A stretch of 64,000 bases of DNA, taken from contig JAGFMI010000005.1 in the NCBI GenBank assembly GCA_021030905.1, positions 1,178,001 through 1,242,000 of the forward strand, read 5' to 3'. Source of the stretch: Pyrenula massariospora. Its lineage: Eukaryota; Ascomycota; Eurotiomycetes; Pyrenulales; Pyrenulaceae. The translations under genes were made by a program, and so were the position numbers. Positions 34,739 to 46,904 of the stretch are shown in pieces. The notes under the pieces are model-generated. The model saw only the letters and a list, made by a program, of their open reading frames with translations, was not told where the DNA came from and did not search any database. The first letter of the stretch is position 1, and each line of letters starts with the position of its first letter.

Positions 34739-35944
34739 TGTTGCTTGCTTTCTTTTTGTTTCGTTGTGGACGGCGGGGAGGGGTGGTGTTTTACGAACGA
34801 GTTCGCACTGGTGTTAGGCGGGTTTGATGTGGAAACGACGTGCTGAGATCTCGAAGGCGAGTGGGGGGAGGAGAAGGTGTGTAAATGTCGTGCTCAAATG
34901 AATGTCCGATTACCAGCTCATCTCGCGTTGAACCATCCAAAACAGAAAATTTTCTAGATATAAAAGAAATGAAAACGCGTTCGATGGCACGTGCTTGGGA
35001 GTATTATTAGCCCATCGTACTCGCATTGTAGGTCTTGGCGGGCAAGCCACAAGGGGCCGAAAGGTAGCTTGGCGTTGATTCCGGTTTGATGATATGGGAT
35101 TGATTGGATGGGGAATTTGAATTTGAGCATTGATCAATGCTTGGATAGGGGGACTTAGATCCATAGCTAGGTAGGCAATTGTGGATGTTGCGCTAGTCGG
35201 TGGCCTGGAGAGTGGTGAGCCTACGCACATACATGCCGAGGTCATACTCTGGACATCGGCCTTCCAGGCAACGGAGCGAGACGGCGGGGCCAGGGGATCT
35301 TTAGCAATCCTACAAGTAAAGGGTACCCCGTGTCTCAAAGGTGGCGAGAAGGTCTTAAAAGCCCATCATCTCCATTGAATGTAGAAGCACGCTTCGCCGA
35401 GGCGAAAATATAATAGGCCGCTTCAAAACAGCCTCATTTCTGCCGTTTTGGGACGCATCTAGAGATTTTCGATAGGATGCTCAGGTGCAGCGAAAAATTC
35501 AATTGAGCCGTTTCGTTGTCCTTGTCGTTGGTACATTTTCTGCGACGGCTAGGGGGACGAGCGCGTGGTTGTCTCGAGTGCTCGTGACGTCGTGGGAGTG
35601 GCCGTCAGAATGCGCGCTGGACTGGCAGAATGACAAGAATAAGGGATAGGGAGAAACTGAAGGGCAGACAATAGAAGAGATAAGATCTGGAACAGAAAAA
35701 TCGGATGCTCCGGAAGAGCCTGAGAAACAGAAGCCTATCGAGTAGAAAGCATAAAGTCGGAAAAGAATCCAGTAGAGGAGTTGAGCCGGCTTGAACGGGG
35801 TGGAGAGGGATCGTTCGAAATATACCATCGGTACGACTATATTCTGTCGACTGAGAGACGACCGTATTGCTTCGCTGTGTAATTACCATGATTCGTATCG
35901 CTCCATGTGGCCATCAATGCTGTGAACGCTGCACGCATACCTAA
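34739..35944. other. Intergenic, 1.2 kb
   Basis: Between two minus-strand genes. Frames at 34910-35338 and 35499-35889 on the minus strand lack domain or splice support and are left out. Nothing else seen. Confidence 0.45.
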
Positions 35945-37058
35945 CTAATCATCATCCCCATCCCCTCCTCTCCGCTTCCTCGTACCGCCACTTTTCTTCC
36001 TCTTTGCATTTCCGCCGCCATCCCCATCGCCCTCCTCTCCAGTCGGTTCCACAGACTCCGACCTTCCTCGGCCTTTGCCCTTCCCTTCTGGCTGCTGATC
36101 CGAGATCTTTGACATGACCTCTTCTAAAAAGTCGAACTGCTTGTCCTTTTGCACCGTCTGTTTCAAATGCACGGCCGTCACGCGCTTCGAGTTCTTCTCC
36201 CTCGCTTCCGAGGCGGCGCGGGTGACCAGGGAGATCATGAAGAGTTCGAGTGCTTTGGCTAAATGTTAGAGATGAGGTTAGAGAAATGCGGCTGTCATTC
36301 CTAGGAACCGGAAGTACGTACCGACAGCAATAGGCGCCGCCATTGCAAGCTTCCCCACATCCTCGTCTGCCTGCATGATACGTTTTATTCTCGCCACGGG
36401 GAATCTGGTCTTGACTTCCACCCCAGCGAAGTGCGAAGGCGTGGCTGAAGGTGGTAGCTGAGCCTCTGTTGTTGTCGTAGACGCGTCTACTCTCCGGGCG
36501 CGTTTGGAGGCTCGGGCGGTAGCTGGGCCGTTTGGGCTGTAGTCGGCGTCGTCGCCGTCAACTTCTTCGGATTTGCGGCGGCGAGCCATTTTGGTGTCGA
36601 GGTGGGTGAGGGTCGGAGGATTCGCACGTTGGAGGTATGGTGATGTGTTTTCGTTTGGGGTTCGGGAGGGAGCAGGAGGGTATTGTGGAGCTGTGGAACG
36701 GCGAAGCTCCTGGGTTGGGTATGCAGAAGCTTGGGAGTAGCTCGAGCCGTAGTCAGAGATTGAGCCGAGTGACGCTCTCGGTGCAGAGTATGTTTGGGCG
36801 TTGAAGTAGGAGGAGGGAATGGTGGCTGTTTGTGGGCTGAAGTACGGGGATGCGTCGTAGGATCTGCGAGGTTGAAAGGAGTAGCCCGGGGGTGCGCCGT
36901 ACTTGCTACCGTGGGACAGCTCTGGCCTGTTCTTCAGAATCGTGAGCGTCTGCTGCCTCGTGCTTATTCAGAGAAAGGGGAGCGACGACACGAGGACTTA
37001 CCTGTGAGGACAGGTTTGGCGAGCGCGGCCGATAATTTTGGTCGGGATCGTCGCTCAT
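35945..37058 (-). CDS. BUR6: Negative cofactor 2 alpha (Bur6/DRAP1), histone-fold protein
   Basis: Histone-fold subunit that pairs with NC2 beta (Dr1/Ncb2) to bind TBP on DNA and modulate RNA polymerase II transcription. The core is clear: [20 protein letters not shown], then across a 63-nt intron (36321-36259) [20 protein letters not shown] and [20 protein letters not shown]. The tail is Gly/Lys/Asp-rich. Upstream of the internal MARRRKSEE the frame stays open for 110 codons of Tyr/Ser/Pro-rich sequence, and a first exon at 37058-37002 ([19 protein letters not shown]) ends in a good GTAAGT donor. With an acceptor before 36919 the phases close at 322 residues. That first acceptor (CAGAG) is the least certain; starting at 36589 would give 193 residues. 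Confidence 0.88.
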
Positions 37059-37984
37059 TTCGAAGAGGCAGCTCTTGCCGGGGTGTATGCAAGGCTGGCG
37101 CGTGGTGGGGCGGCCGTGGGAAGGTCGGCTCCTAGCGGGATGCGTGTTGTCTGCTCGCTTACAAGACGCGCTGCAGCTAGAGGGGGATGATGCACCGATG
37201 CTGGTCCGGATCAATACTTGGTTTTCCAAAGCACGCGTTGAACCGCGGAAGGGCTCGTCTCCAAGGAGGGAATTCGAGCGGATTTTTGGCTGTGGGACGT
37301 GATTGGGCGAAGGGCGGTTGTCGCGACCCTGGTACCGTCAGCAGCGGCCACTTTTTCTGGAGCGGATGGCGGGGAGTCTTATGTATGTGTAGTGGGCGGT
37401 GGGCGGACCAGGCTGAAGGGGGGGAGGCTGAGCCACAGGGCCTGGTGCGAATCACACGCCGCTGCCCCTCGTTATCCCCTTTTTCGTCCCGCCGAGCCTG
37501 CCTCGGGCCCTGAAAATCTTTTCTCCAGCGCCCGACCGCCCCTGGAGTTCGCGTGCTTGGCACCATCGATGAGGCCACCACTCTGCCCAAAACGCACGGC
37601 AGGGCTATTTTAAAGCCAGTGGCTTCAGCTTGAATGTCGCATCGACTCCCTATATTTGTTGTCTCGTGCACAAGGTAGTGTAGGTGATCTTTATACTCTG
37701 TCTAGAGCACTTGTCTCCCAGCAATACCCGGAGCTTCCAGCGGTGTGCCTCCTCAAGTACATTGAAAGTGAAGCCACGCCTCTGCATGCCCCTGCTGTAT
37801 TGAGCACGTTGAAGATGCCCGCGGGAGGCTCTTTCTTCGACTATCAAGACCGCGAATATCCGTGCTTGGCAAACTTCCTCGCATGAGTTATCCTCTCCAT
37901 TCACATCCTCTCGCTCCAAATACTCCCCCTCCTACCATCTCTCTTACATTCCCCGGTCCGTAACGCAATTCATCCGCCGTCGCA
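37059..37984. promoter_or_regulatory. Divergent intergenic region, NC2 alpha / alpha-beta hydrolase
   Basis: 926 bp between outward-facing start codons, GC-rich in its left half and pyrimidine-rich just before the hydrolase start.  Frames inside have no recognisable product. Confidence 0.4.
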
Positions 37985-39561
37985 ATGGGCTCATCTACTA
38001 CACTGGATCTTGGACCGATCACCCTCCTCGATTGCCTCTTCTTCCTTATTTTCCTCGTCATCAATCTCCTCTTAACTCCCTCCCTCTATCTCACGCTTTT
38101 CATATATGCGTTCAAGATTCTGCCGTTTCTTGGTAAGCTCCACGGCCACCAGCAGACTTGGTATTTCTAACACCTTCAGCGATTAAATTACCTATCACCC
38201 TTGTCTACGAACGTTTCATTCTACCAAGGGAAAAACGCAGCCCATTTGCCGGTCAGGCTAGCGGATTTGAGGACCTTGTCATTCGATGCGTAAGATTCGC
38301 CTTTGCCACCATTCCAGCCAGCGTTGGCAAGGTATTCTTCTCAAAATGGGTCTCTAAACCTTTCTTCTGGTGGCGACTTTTCAAAAAAAAGGGCATCTAT
38401 ATGAATGACCGGCCATTTTGCTACAGGGAGGTGACTAAGGTATATCATCCATAGCGCTGATCAGGCCCCTTTATTTCAATTGTAACTAAATTTACTAATT
38501 ACCAACTTTGGCTCGAATAGCCAGACTTCAAAGCGATACATCTCGCTCTTGATCAGGAGACACTCCTTTGGGCCAGGAAGCCTGACGTTGTTATCTATTA
38601 CTGTCACGGTATTCCTTCATGCTTACATCTGCTCTCTCTTTCGAAAATATACTGTTCTGACCGTTAATAGGTGGTGGATTTGCAATGGGCTCAAGCTACT
38701 TCTACCTTGAATTCCTCGCAACTTTGATTCTCGAGCTTCGCTCTCAAGGCTTTCACAACCCCGCTTTGCTTGCTCTTGTAAGTCGCTCATTCGCCGCTCC
38801 ATTCTTGGCTACTATCTTTGGTTGGATTCGGTCTATAAATTGTTTCCTAACTTCTGATCTTCGTTTGTTCCAAGGAATACACCCTTGTTCCGACTGCTTC
38901 ATACCCTACACAGCCACATCAGACAACCGCCGGCTTCGATTACCTCACGGACCTAACCTCGGCTTCCAACATTGTCTTGGCTGGAGATTCTGCAGGAGCG
39001 ACACTCATGCTCACCCACCTGTTGCACCACACATCACTACAGAATAAACGGCCGGGGCTAGCGCTTCTAATCTCCCCTTGGACTCATCTGGTGTCTCCGC
39101 TGAACCGCGCAACAAAGTCTGATTATCTCGACCCCGCTGCTCTAGAATTATATGCACGGCAATACGCTGGCGAGCATAAAGCCGATGCGCCACGCGTCTC
39201 TCCCGGCCACTGTAGAGACGGTGACCGGTGGAGAAGAGGTGCGCCGGAAAAGGGCTTTGCATTCATCTATGGCGCACAAGAAGTGTTTGCTCCAGGTATT
39301 GGCGAGCTTGTAGCGCTGCTGAGGAAAGTGAAGGATTTAGAAGTGATAGAAGTGATCGAAGGCGAGGGCGGGATCCATGCGTGGCCAGTGGTGGTGCTAT
39401 TCTTGAAAGAGAAGGAGAGTGATCGGATGAAAGGCGTACGAATGCTCTCGAGTATCATCGCGGAAAGAATGGGTGTTGAGAACAGACATGAGCAAAAGGT
39501 GATGTCGTTAAGTAAGAGAAAGGCAAAAGGGGAAAATGAGGATGTCGACGGTGACTGGTAG
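37985..39561 (+). CDS. Membrane-anchored alpha/beta hydrolase (steryl acetyl hydrolase / HSL-like)
   Basis: Probable ER-anchored esterase or deacetylase of the hormone-sensitive-lipase branch. Exons 37985-38132, 38180-38439, 38521-38608, 38671-38777 and 38875-39561 close in phase to give 429 residues. An N-terminal membrane helix (LLDCLFFLIFLVINLLL) resembles yeast Say1. The oxyanion motif HGGGFAMGS starts near residue 165, formed only after splicing at 38608/38671. The nucleophile elbow GDSAGA puts Ser near 240. The likely catalytic His lies in GGIHAWPV; the acid is probably in YGAQEVF, where Glu rather than Asp is seen. The C-terminus is Lys/Glu-rich. Substrate (sterol esters, lipids, xenobiotics) is open. 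Confidence 0.87.
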
Positions 39562-40509
39562 GGCATGAACTCAAAATTACCGATATTTCGGATATAATCA
39601 CAGATATGTGAACATCTAGCGCAAGAAGACAGACGTGTCTATCCCTCGTGCTCGCCGTTTGGCGCCCTTGAATCAGACTATGAGCTTCGGCCAATAAGTC
39701 AAGAGCTTATGAAATGTAACCATTAGCCGAGGGCCGACAATGTCGTATCGTATTCGGCCCGTCGACGAGGATTCAAACCTATGGCTTGACCATTACAACG
39801 CTTCTCGCCAAAAAGCAAGATGCCGCCGTGGCGGCTGCATATTTCTTAGTGTATGATTTCAGAGGATTGCAGGCTCAGTAACACATTTGAGCAAATCACA
39901 GGACACTGGTAGAAGCACTAACAATTAGATAATCTTACTAACTCGCCTATAAGCGAGATTTTGCCCGGAAACGCTTAAGAGCGCTGCGTTTTGCCGAAAT
40001 AGGGAAATAACGCGTACCGAAGATGTAGTCTTATTTCAACATTCAGGGGGGCCAACGGCAATAAACAGGGACAATTGTAGTGGCGTCCTGAATCCCACAA
40101 ATGAAGCTTTGGGGCTGAGAATCCTTGGGAGATGGTCTTGGCGAATGGTATTGCAAATCTTCGGCCGCATCTCTAAGCCTCCTGCAGGAACATGGCGTTT
40201 CAAGATCTAGAAGCTGGGGAAGAGGGTGAATGGAGAAGAAGCCATTGGACACTTCGGATCTTAAATGACGTGCTCGACTCAACAGGCAAATGCCCGACCA
40301 AGAAGCCCGATCGGGGAATGCATCCTTTCGCGCGTTTTCTCCTACTGAGGCCAACGCCAACCGCGTCTTCACGTAAACATCAATGTTACAAGACACACCA
40401 GCAAGCCTTTGCATCAGATTTCCCAGGATAAAAGACAAGTCTCTGCCAACATGGCCTCAAGAGGTGCACTATCGAGCATCGCCCGTTCTTTGCAGGAGGG
40501 ACACCCGTC
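39562..40509. other. Intergenic, 0.95 kb
   Basis: Between two plus-strand genes. Contains a 7-bp inverted repeat (GGGCCGA at 39731 and TCGGCCC at 39754). From 40451 an ATG opens a 30-codon frame (MASRGALSSIARSLQ...) ending at a GTAAGT; it lies upstream of and out of frame with the Zn2Cys6 gene and may be an upstream ORF. Confidence 0.4.
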
Positions 40510-42319
40510 ATGGCATGCTCTGTTCGCAGAAAAGGCCATAGTAAGTGCTCCCCTTGCAAGTATTGTTCTCTTGTAACGCGGGACCTAGAAAGGGACAAGT
40601 CACACGAAAGAGCTGCAAGAACTAAAAGGACTTGCTACTCTAAAGTACGGACCGGTTGTGCAACGTGCAAGTCAGTTTCCCCATTATCCCGATCCATGCC
40701 TTCATCTGAGACGCTGATTTACTCCTATAAGGGTGAGACGGGTCAAGTGCGATGAGGAGCGACCACACTGCAACCGGTGTTTATCATCAGGTAGAGTCTG
40801 TGATGGTTATCCGCCTCCTCCACCACCAAAGCGGAGGATGCGGCGTTCCAAGTATGACTGCGAAGATCTTACGACTCTAATTCAGCAAGATCCCAAGACC
40901 CGCGCTCTTGGCTCAGTATGGGTTCCAAATCCCTCAAGGGACCCTAAAACCGTGGCTCTAACCCCTCTGATATCGATTACTCCAAGCGAAGACAGCAGTG
41001 AGAGGGAAAGTTTCTATTACTTCCGGAACAAGGTCACCGACGATATATGCAACTATTTTGAGAAAGACTTCTGGAACCACTTCATCCTTCAAGTTAGCCA
41101 CTCTGATGAGACAATGCGTCATGCGGTCCTTGCTCTCAGCTTACTACACGAATCTTTCGAAGCTTCTCAATCGCCTCATAGCCAGAACCGCAACTATTCC
41201 CTCAGACGTTTCGCGTTGCAACACTACAATCAGGCCGCAAAGACTCTATGTGATCGCCTAAGTCTGAACAAAATCCCCTTACAGCTCGTCCTCACGTCTT
41301 GCTTCCTGTTCATCTGGCTGGAGTTCCTCATGAACAACGTCAATCTTGCTTATAACCACCTCAGAGGTGGCATCCGCATTCTCACGGAAAACGCAGCGAC
41401 ATTCCGCTCTGAAGACCCAAATGGCCATCTCACTCGTGTCTTCAGCCGTCTCAACACCCAAGCCATCATTCACGGCGGCGCCGATAAAGTCATTCCATTT
41501 GACGCCTTCGGCGGCCACCCCAATCCCACAATTCCCGATGTTTTTCCCAATGTGATATCCGCCCGTGAAAGTCTCGACTTCGAGATTAATCTTGCCGCTC
41601 CACTCCGCGTCCTCGCCGCCTCCGAGACCAACCCACCCGACCACGCCTATTCTGCGATCGAGATGACTCGTCTCACCCACCTCTCCCGCTTCCAAGCATG
41701 GTTTTTCGCTTTTCAATCTCTTTCCTCCGAGCTCCATCACAACCCAACATCTCGTTCCGGTCTCTCACAGATGGAAATTATCGCCCATGTTGCCATCATT
41801 ACCCTGTCTACCCTCTTCGCCCCTTCTCCCACCGCCTACGACGCGTACACTAGTGCCTTTGTCCGCATAGTCGAGCTTGCGCGCGGGATAATCGATGACG
41901 GACTACAGAGGAAGCATTTGATGGGCATACCGTTTACGACAGGGCTACTCAGACCCTTGTTTTTCGTGGCATTAAGGTGTTGGGTAAGGGCTATTAGAAC
42001 AGAGGCGGTGGAGTTGTTGGAGAGATGTGAGGAGAGGGAAGGGATTGCAGCAGAGGGCAGCTGCGCGGGCGGACGAGACGAAGTGTTAAAGCTTTGTAAG
42101 TGGAAGTTCCAGGTTGAAGAGGGGCTCCGTGTATTTGAGGGGGAAACAGTTCCCTGTGAGAGGAGGATATTTGGGGAACGGGTGAGGGAGGGCCCCGGGG
42201 GTAGGGGGTTGAAAGGGGTGATGATTGTGAATTTTAAGACGTATGTTGAGGGAGAGGTAGTCGAGGAAGAAGCTGTAGTAGAGGGCGTGAGTCGGAGGCT
42301 ATCGGGTCTGTTGGATTGA
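40510..42319 (+). CDS. Zn2Cys6 transcription factor (fungal_trans_2-like)
   Basis: Nuclear DNA-binding regulator; target pathway unknown. Exon 1 is 40510-40670, intron 40671-40731 (GTCAGT...ATAAG, 61 nt), exon 2 is 40732-42319; 582 residues. Splicing completes the binuclear zinc cluster: SKVRTGCATCK joined to VRRVKCDEERPHCNRC, then CDGYP, giving the six cysteines with normal spacing. The rest matches the large regulatory domain common in such factors (FYYFRNKVTDDICNYFEKDF, HAVLALSLLHESFE, HLRGGIRILTEN). The start is uncertain: 40510 is the first in-frame ATG, but the 40 residues before the cluster look atypical and a later start or another upstream exon is possible. Confidence 0.85.
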
Positions 42320-42909
42320 ATCTCCAACTGGTAAACTTCCAGAACACGGATGGCCTAGAAGGATCGGCTTTTTTCCAGCGTCCAAAACAGGTTTTGTCAA
42401 AATAGAGGTAGGGCAAGCACTTTCCTCGGCATGGCCGGTCATGGAGTCCGTCAGCACACCATCACTCAGAAATTTATTCGCGTGACGATGCTCTCTACAC
42501 GGAGAGGGCGAAGGTGCTAAAGCCGCTGATTCGTAGCTTCTGGTAGGACAGAGGTTTCTGTGTGAAACGGAATTGGAGACGGGATTAGCTTTCCGCCCCC
42601 GTAAGGCTCAGCATCCCAGCACTCCACGGGATGAAGCCCGAAAACGAGTGATTTTCTCTCCGATTTTACAATTCTTATTGGCAGTGCCGTCTATGCAAAG
42701 ACTTGGGACTTGGCAGCTGGGAATTCGACCTCTCATTGTCGGGCGAGGGCTTTGCCATGAGCCCCAATGACGGCAAGCAATAGCCTCAATGAGTCCCGCC
42801 CTCGCCCAGCAACCAAAGAGAGTAAGTGGGAGATACAACTGACGATGCTGCCTTCATCATTCTTTTCTTTCTTCCTGCCTTCAGGATCTCTCAATGTCAA
42901 GAATGCACC
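42320..42909. other. Intergenic with probable 5' leader intron
   Basis: 590 bp. A good donor (AGA/GTAAGT at 42822) and a pyrimidine tract with CTTCAG ending near 42893 look like an intron just upstream of the next start codon, in its 5' leader. Otherwise nothing recognised. Confidence 0.4.
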
Positions 42910-44018
42910 ATGGAGGACTTCGTGGCTGAGTTCACATATCCTGTCAAAAACCAGCTCATCAACTACAACGACAATGTCATTCTTTCATACACCTCTAACT
43001 ACAGCTCCTCTAAACCCATTAACCTTAAACTGTGGAGCTGGAGCGATTCCAACCCCCGCGTGGCCCAGACTGGCCCCGTATACAGCAGTATGCTCCAACA
43101 TTCTTGACTAGGGAGAGAGATATCTCTGGTTCTAACCTTTTGCAAGTTCCTCAAGGCGGAAAATATCAGATAGATGACATCCCAACACACGCCGAAATCA
43201 GCCACTACCCATTGAAAGTGTGGTTCGAGATTCACCAAGGCGACTACAGTAGTAACGCTGGCGTCGAACTCACAGTCCGGTCCGTACCTAGAGTCCCAGC
43301 GACGACCTGGGCGCAAGATCATCTCGTGGTAGATGGGACGACTTCCTCGTTTATAACCTCACCCACGGCGATACTAGCCAGTTCGTCCATAGTAACCGAT
43401 GATTCTTCTCCTACAACAGCAGGCGAGACAGGGCCAGCAACTACGACCATGTCCACCATCGCCTCCACCAACTCCAATACCTCTGATCCCGTAGCTCCCA
43501 GGACCACGACAACCTCAACCATATCTACCGCCGTCAGAGTCGTCATAGGCGCCTGTGTTGGGGTGATCACCGCAGCGGTAATCATAGGTCTAGTCTTTCT
43601 CTACCGGCGCAGAAGGAGAAGAAGACGTCGGATGACATTCTGTGAGCCCCAACCACCGCCAACCGTGGAAACACCCCCGAAGCCGCTGAAACTTCCGTCG
43701 GAGCCGCTCGAAATGCCAAATTCAGAAGTCGATACGCCGCGGCCGGTTTATAGAAGCTCAGTTGAGGAGGATGGTAATACAGTTCCCATCGAGCCATACG
43801 AGCTTGATGACACCGGCCGAAGGGGGTTCTTTTGGCGCAGGCGACCGGAATTAAAGAGACAAGGAGGAGGCCGTTCGCTGCAGATCGAAAGACCAGGTTC
43901 CTCTAATACCAATGATGCCTCTTCATCGGAGGAGCAGACTCCATCCAGCCTTTGTGGCTCCAATCACGGTTCTGCTGGCCACATTGATAGCCGAAAAGAC
44001 TATGCGGCACTGACATGA
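42910..44018 (+). CDS. Single-pass cell-surface protein with Ser/Thr stalk and basic stop-transfer
   Basis: No named family recognised; the layout is like fungal plasma-membrane sensors or Mid2-like proteins. Exon 1 is 42910-43087, intron 43088-43146 (GTATGC, branch-like TTCTAAC, GCAAG acceptor), exon 2 is 43147-44018; 349 residues. The first 110 residues form a compact domain (FTYPVKNQLINYND, LKLWSWSD, IPQGGKYQIDDIP). A Ser/Thr-rich stalk leads to a membrane helix near residues 189-213 (VVIGACVGVITAAVIIGLVF) followed by ten or so basic residues, a strong stop-transfer signal, and a Pro/Glu-rich cytoplasmic tail. No signal peptide is visible at this start; a leader intron lies just upstream, so a different first exon is possible. 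Confidence 0.72.
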
Positions 44019-45103
44019 CACGAGCAGAGAACACCCCGAAGCTTCAAGAGAAAGCTATGTCGATTTTGCGTCTATGTCGTCCCTGAACGCTTCTCGACGA
44101 GTTTACGGCGAGAAGAATGCCCTTCGGGGAGATGGTTCGCTTTTGCTACAAATTATGATGAGGGGATCCTAGCATGTGTATTTGTGTCGGCTATTTTAAG
44201 GAGCAGACAAGCCGCAGGAGAAAATAGAGGATACGTAAGCGCGGGAGAGGCGAGAAACTTTATGAGGGAAGAGGAAGGGGAGCGGAGAATGTATCAAAGC
44301 AAGATCATAAATAGTGTGTCACTTGGTGCCTGCCACCTATAGAGCAATGTGTTTTAGATCAACACCTGGGCTATAGACAAGCGTTGGTGATCAAGTACAC
44401 TAGTGTGACTGCATCCGAAAAAGTTCAGAATTCTGGCAACACGCCTAGAATTAATTATAAAAAATGAAGAGAGTATAATGGAATACCATGCCACTTACCG
44501 TGCGGTTGTTGGCTGTTCACCAGTCCACAGCTCAACAAAGGATGTCCGCGTAGGAGGTGTTGTTAAGCATAGGGCGGCTTAACAGCCGACGTAGCCTCTT
44601 TACCAGCACACACCTAGCACTCTCTGGTCTTTCTTATCACTCTCAGTAATTCTAAGCGACAAGCAGGCAACACCGAACATTTTCCAAGTTATCTCATATT
44701 CTTTAACACTCTCTTTCTAGGCAAATCTGCAAATGTCTGTCACAACTGCAGCTCCTAAATCCCAGCTTAGAAGCACGAAAAGCTTATAATTTCTAGGTCT
44801 TAGTCCTTGCGTTGAAACTTTATACGCTCGCTAGATAACATAACGCCGTTTCTTCTCCCCTCTTTCCGTCTCAACATCTCCATGAGATAACGTGCCACCA
44901 TCGGGCCGGACAAGGCTGAGCGGCGCAGCTTGTGATGATGCCTAGATTGAAACAACATGCCTGCAGTTTAGTGGGGTAAATGCTGCGCCTCTTTCTCTCA
45001 GCCTAGTCTTTTACTAACAATATCACGTAGAACTTTCTGAACCTTTGACGTTCTTATATAGTAGCCTTCATGAAAGTGATAAGTTTTCCATTCTACCGGC
45101 ACC
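44019..45103. other. Intergenic, 1.1 kb
   Basis: AT-rich, between two plus-strand genes. No open frame of interest, no repeat or RNA gene seen. Confidence 0.5.
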
Positions 45104-46099
45104 ATGGCCCCTAGTCTACCTTCCTTGGAGCCACTAGCCTCTACCGTGACCTCGACCAAAGCAAAGATCTTACGACGCGAAGGGAAATGTAAGCGACCTG
45201 GCTGCCTACCCGAAGAGCGCACGTGGCAGAGGAGACACCGACTAGCGCCGTTCGAGCCCTGCTACAAGTTTGACGGAACGCCATACTGGCCCCCATGGCC
45301 TACCAGGACCGCCTTCAATGACCAGAAATCCTCTATCCTAGCGGGCAGACTACCTGCCGAGGTTCTCATCAATATATGGTATTTCGTCGTTGGCCACGAG
45401 ACTCAAATTCTTCATGTTTCAACTAGAACGGCGAAGGATGAAAACTATCTTTATATATCTTCGTGCAAGGAAGATAACGTGGACGAAGGGTACACCTACG
45501 GTAATGCAACTACCAAGCAATGGGCTGGAATGGACTACGGACCGGTGTCGTTGATTCAAAGTTGCAGAAAGCTGTGCGCTCATCCATACTCATAAGGCAA
45601 ATATGTTGATCGTCCTGCTGACTACTAACGTAGCTACTTACAACTTTGTCCACTGCTTTATTCCAAAGACACCTTCAAATTTCATTGCTTCGTCTTTTCT
45701 GCATTCCTTCTACGCTCGCCTGCGCACCTCGTCACAATCATAACTTCGCTGAGCCTCTGTGATGATTTTCTTTACACAAAGGATGGCAAAAGTCCGAAAG
45801 AATTCCGCCAACAGATTCAGCGACTCTCTAGGCGTTGGGATTTGGTCTGTGACCGCATTGCCAGTATACAGAGCCTTCAACGTCTTCGGCTTACGCTTCG
45901 GGGCTATTATTCCCGCGAAGAGGACCAGGCGTGGCATCTAGAATCTTTGAGGAAGATCCGAGGATTACGGGTCTTTTTTGTGGAGAGTTACTTTGAGCAC
46001 GAGGTCAAGCCTGGTGATCCTTTCGTCTACAAGAAGCTCCCTGCGGATGGAATTGAGTTTAAACCGGGGCGGAAGTGCAGAATGCGTTTGTTTGGGTAG
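45104..46099 (+). CDS. DUF7730-type (F-box-like) protein
   Basis: A very common, poorly understood filamentous-ascomycete family, resembling F-box-associated proteins. Exon 1 is 45104-45573, intron 45574-45633 (GTGCGC...ACGTAG, 60 nt), exon 2 is 45634-46099; 311 residues. Family pattern: LPAEVLINIWYFVVG near residue 85, then SLIQSCRKL joined by the splice to YLQLCPLLYSKDTFKFHC, matching the usual sLLqtCRqlY...P.LYs.NtF.F arrangement, and ending IQSLQRLRLTLRG and a Leu/Arg segment. The N-terminus is basic with a short Cys pair. The weak donor is supported only by frame restoration. Partner or target unknown. Confidence 0.78.
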
Positions 46100-46904
46100 C
46101 TTATTTTGGGTGGACTGACTATTTATGGTTGGTCTTCCAAGGGTTTGATTGTGCCTCAGCCGCGAAATGGCCGTGTCTTTACTTGGAATGTGCGATCAAT
46201 GGTGGAGGCCACTAATCCAGTGGTACACCTTGGCTTTCAATCGTCTGGTGATGGAGATTGTCAGCAGAAACCAGACCCGACACAATGGCGCTTGAACGGG
46301 GGACGTCGTTTAAATATTAATTTTCCAAGCGAGAATAGAGATACGGACGTGGATCTGTGGTAGTCAAAGTGGGACAAGCGACGGAAGAATTTGTATGGAA
46401 TTGAGGCTTACTAAATGCATTGGGTCTTAGAACTATCACATACTTGCAAGCAAGCTTGCTTGCTGTACCAAACTAGGATGTTCAGCTTATTTCTCAATTG
46501 ACGCTGCGAAACATGGTCTTCTTTTCTATTTGCTGGAACAATACTCAAAAATGTCGTATTGCTAATGTGAATACCGTTCTAATACTTGACCATAGTCACA
46601 GAATCGCAGGAACTCCGTCTAGCTAGCCAAAGATATAGCTAATTTCTAGTCTCCAGCAGGGATGTTCTCCATATTACCAGTGTGATCATATTGCTCCACG
46701 TAAGCACATGGGTCTCCGATACTATAGTAGCGTGATTTATCACTCGTAGAGCACAAGATATGTCGCCTGAATCTAAATATTACACGGCTTAAGCGCAATA
46801 CTTTTGTGGAGATACTGGGATACTCTGAATAAGTTGGTAAGAAGCCAAGCCTGGCTTCTAAACGATGATGGTAGCCAGAGCGTGTCGCCTTATGTCGAAA
46901 CCTT
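46100..46904. other. Convergent intergenic region, 0.8 kb
   Basis: Between the DUF7730 gene (+) and the P450 gene (-). An 85-codon frame (46106-46363) directly follows the DUF7730 stop without an ATG start and is probably 3' UTR. AT-rich further on; nothing else seen. Confidence 0.45.

Noticed and set aside
34910-35889. Two minus-strand frames (142 and about 110 codons) between the small membrane protein and NC2 alpha.
   Set aside because: Low-complexity content, no domain, no credible introns or conserved termini.
39730-39800. Possible tRNA B-box (GGTTTGAATCC on the minus strand) beside a GGGCCGA/TCGGCCC inverted repeat.
   Set aside because: No cloverleaf could be folded: no matching acceptor or T stems and wrong spacing to any A-box.
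40451-40542. Alternative first exon for the Zn2Cys6 gene (MASRGALSSIARSLQ) ending at a GTAAGT donor.
   Set aside because: Its phase does not join the zinc-cluster frame through any acceptor seen; kept only as a possible upstream ORF.
46106-46363. 85-codon frame directly after the DUF7730 stop.
   Set aside because: No ATG start and no known family; more likely 3' UTR of the DUF7730 gene.
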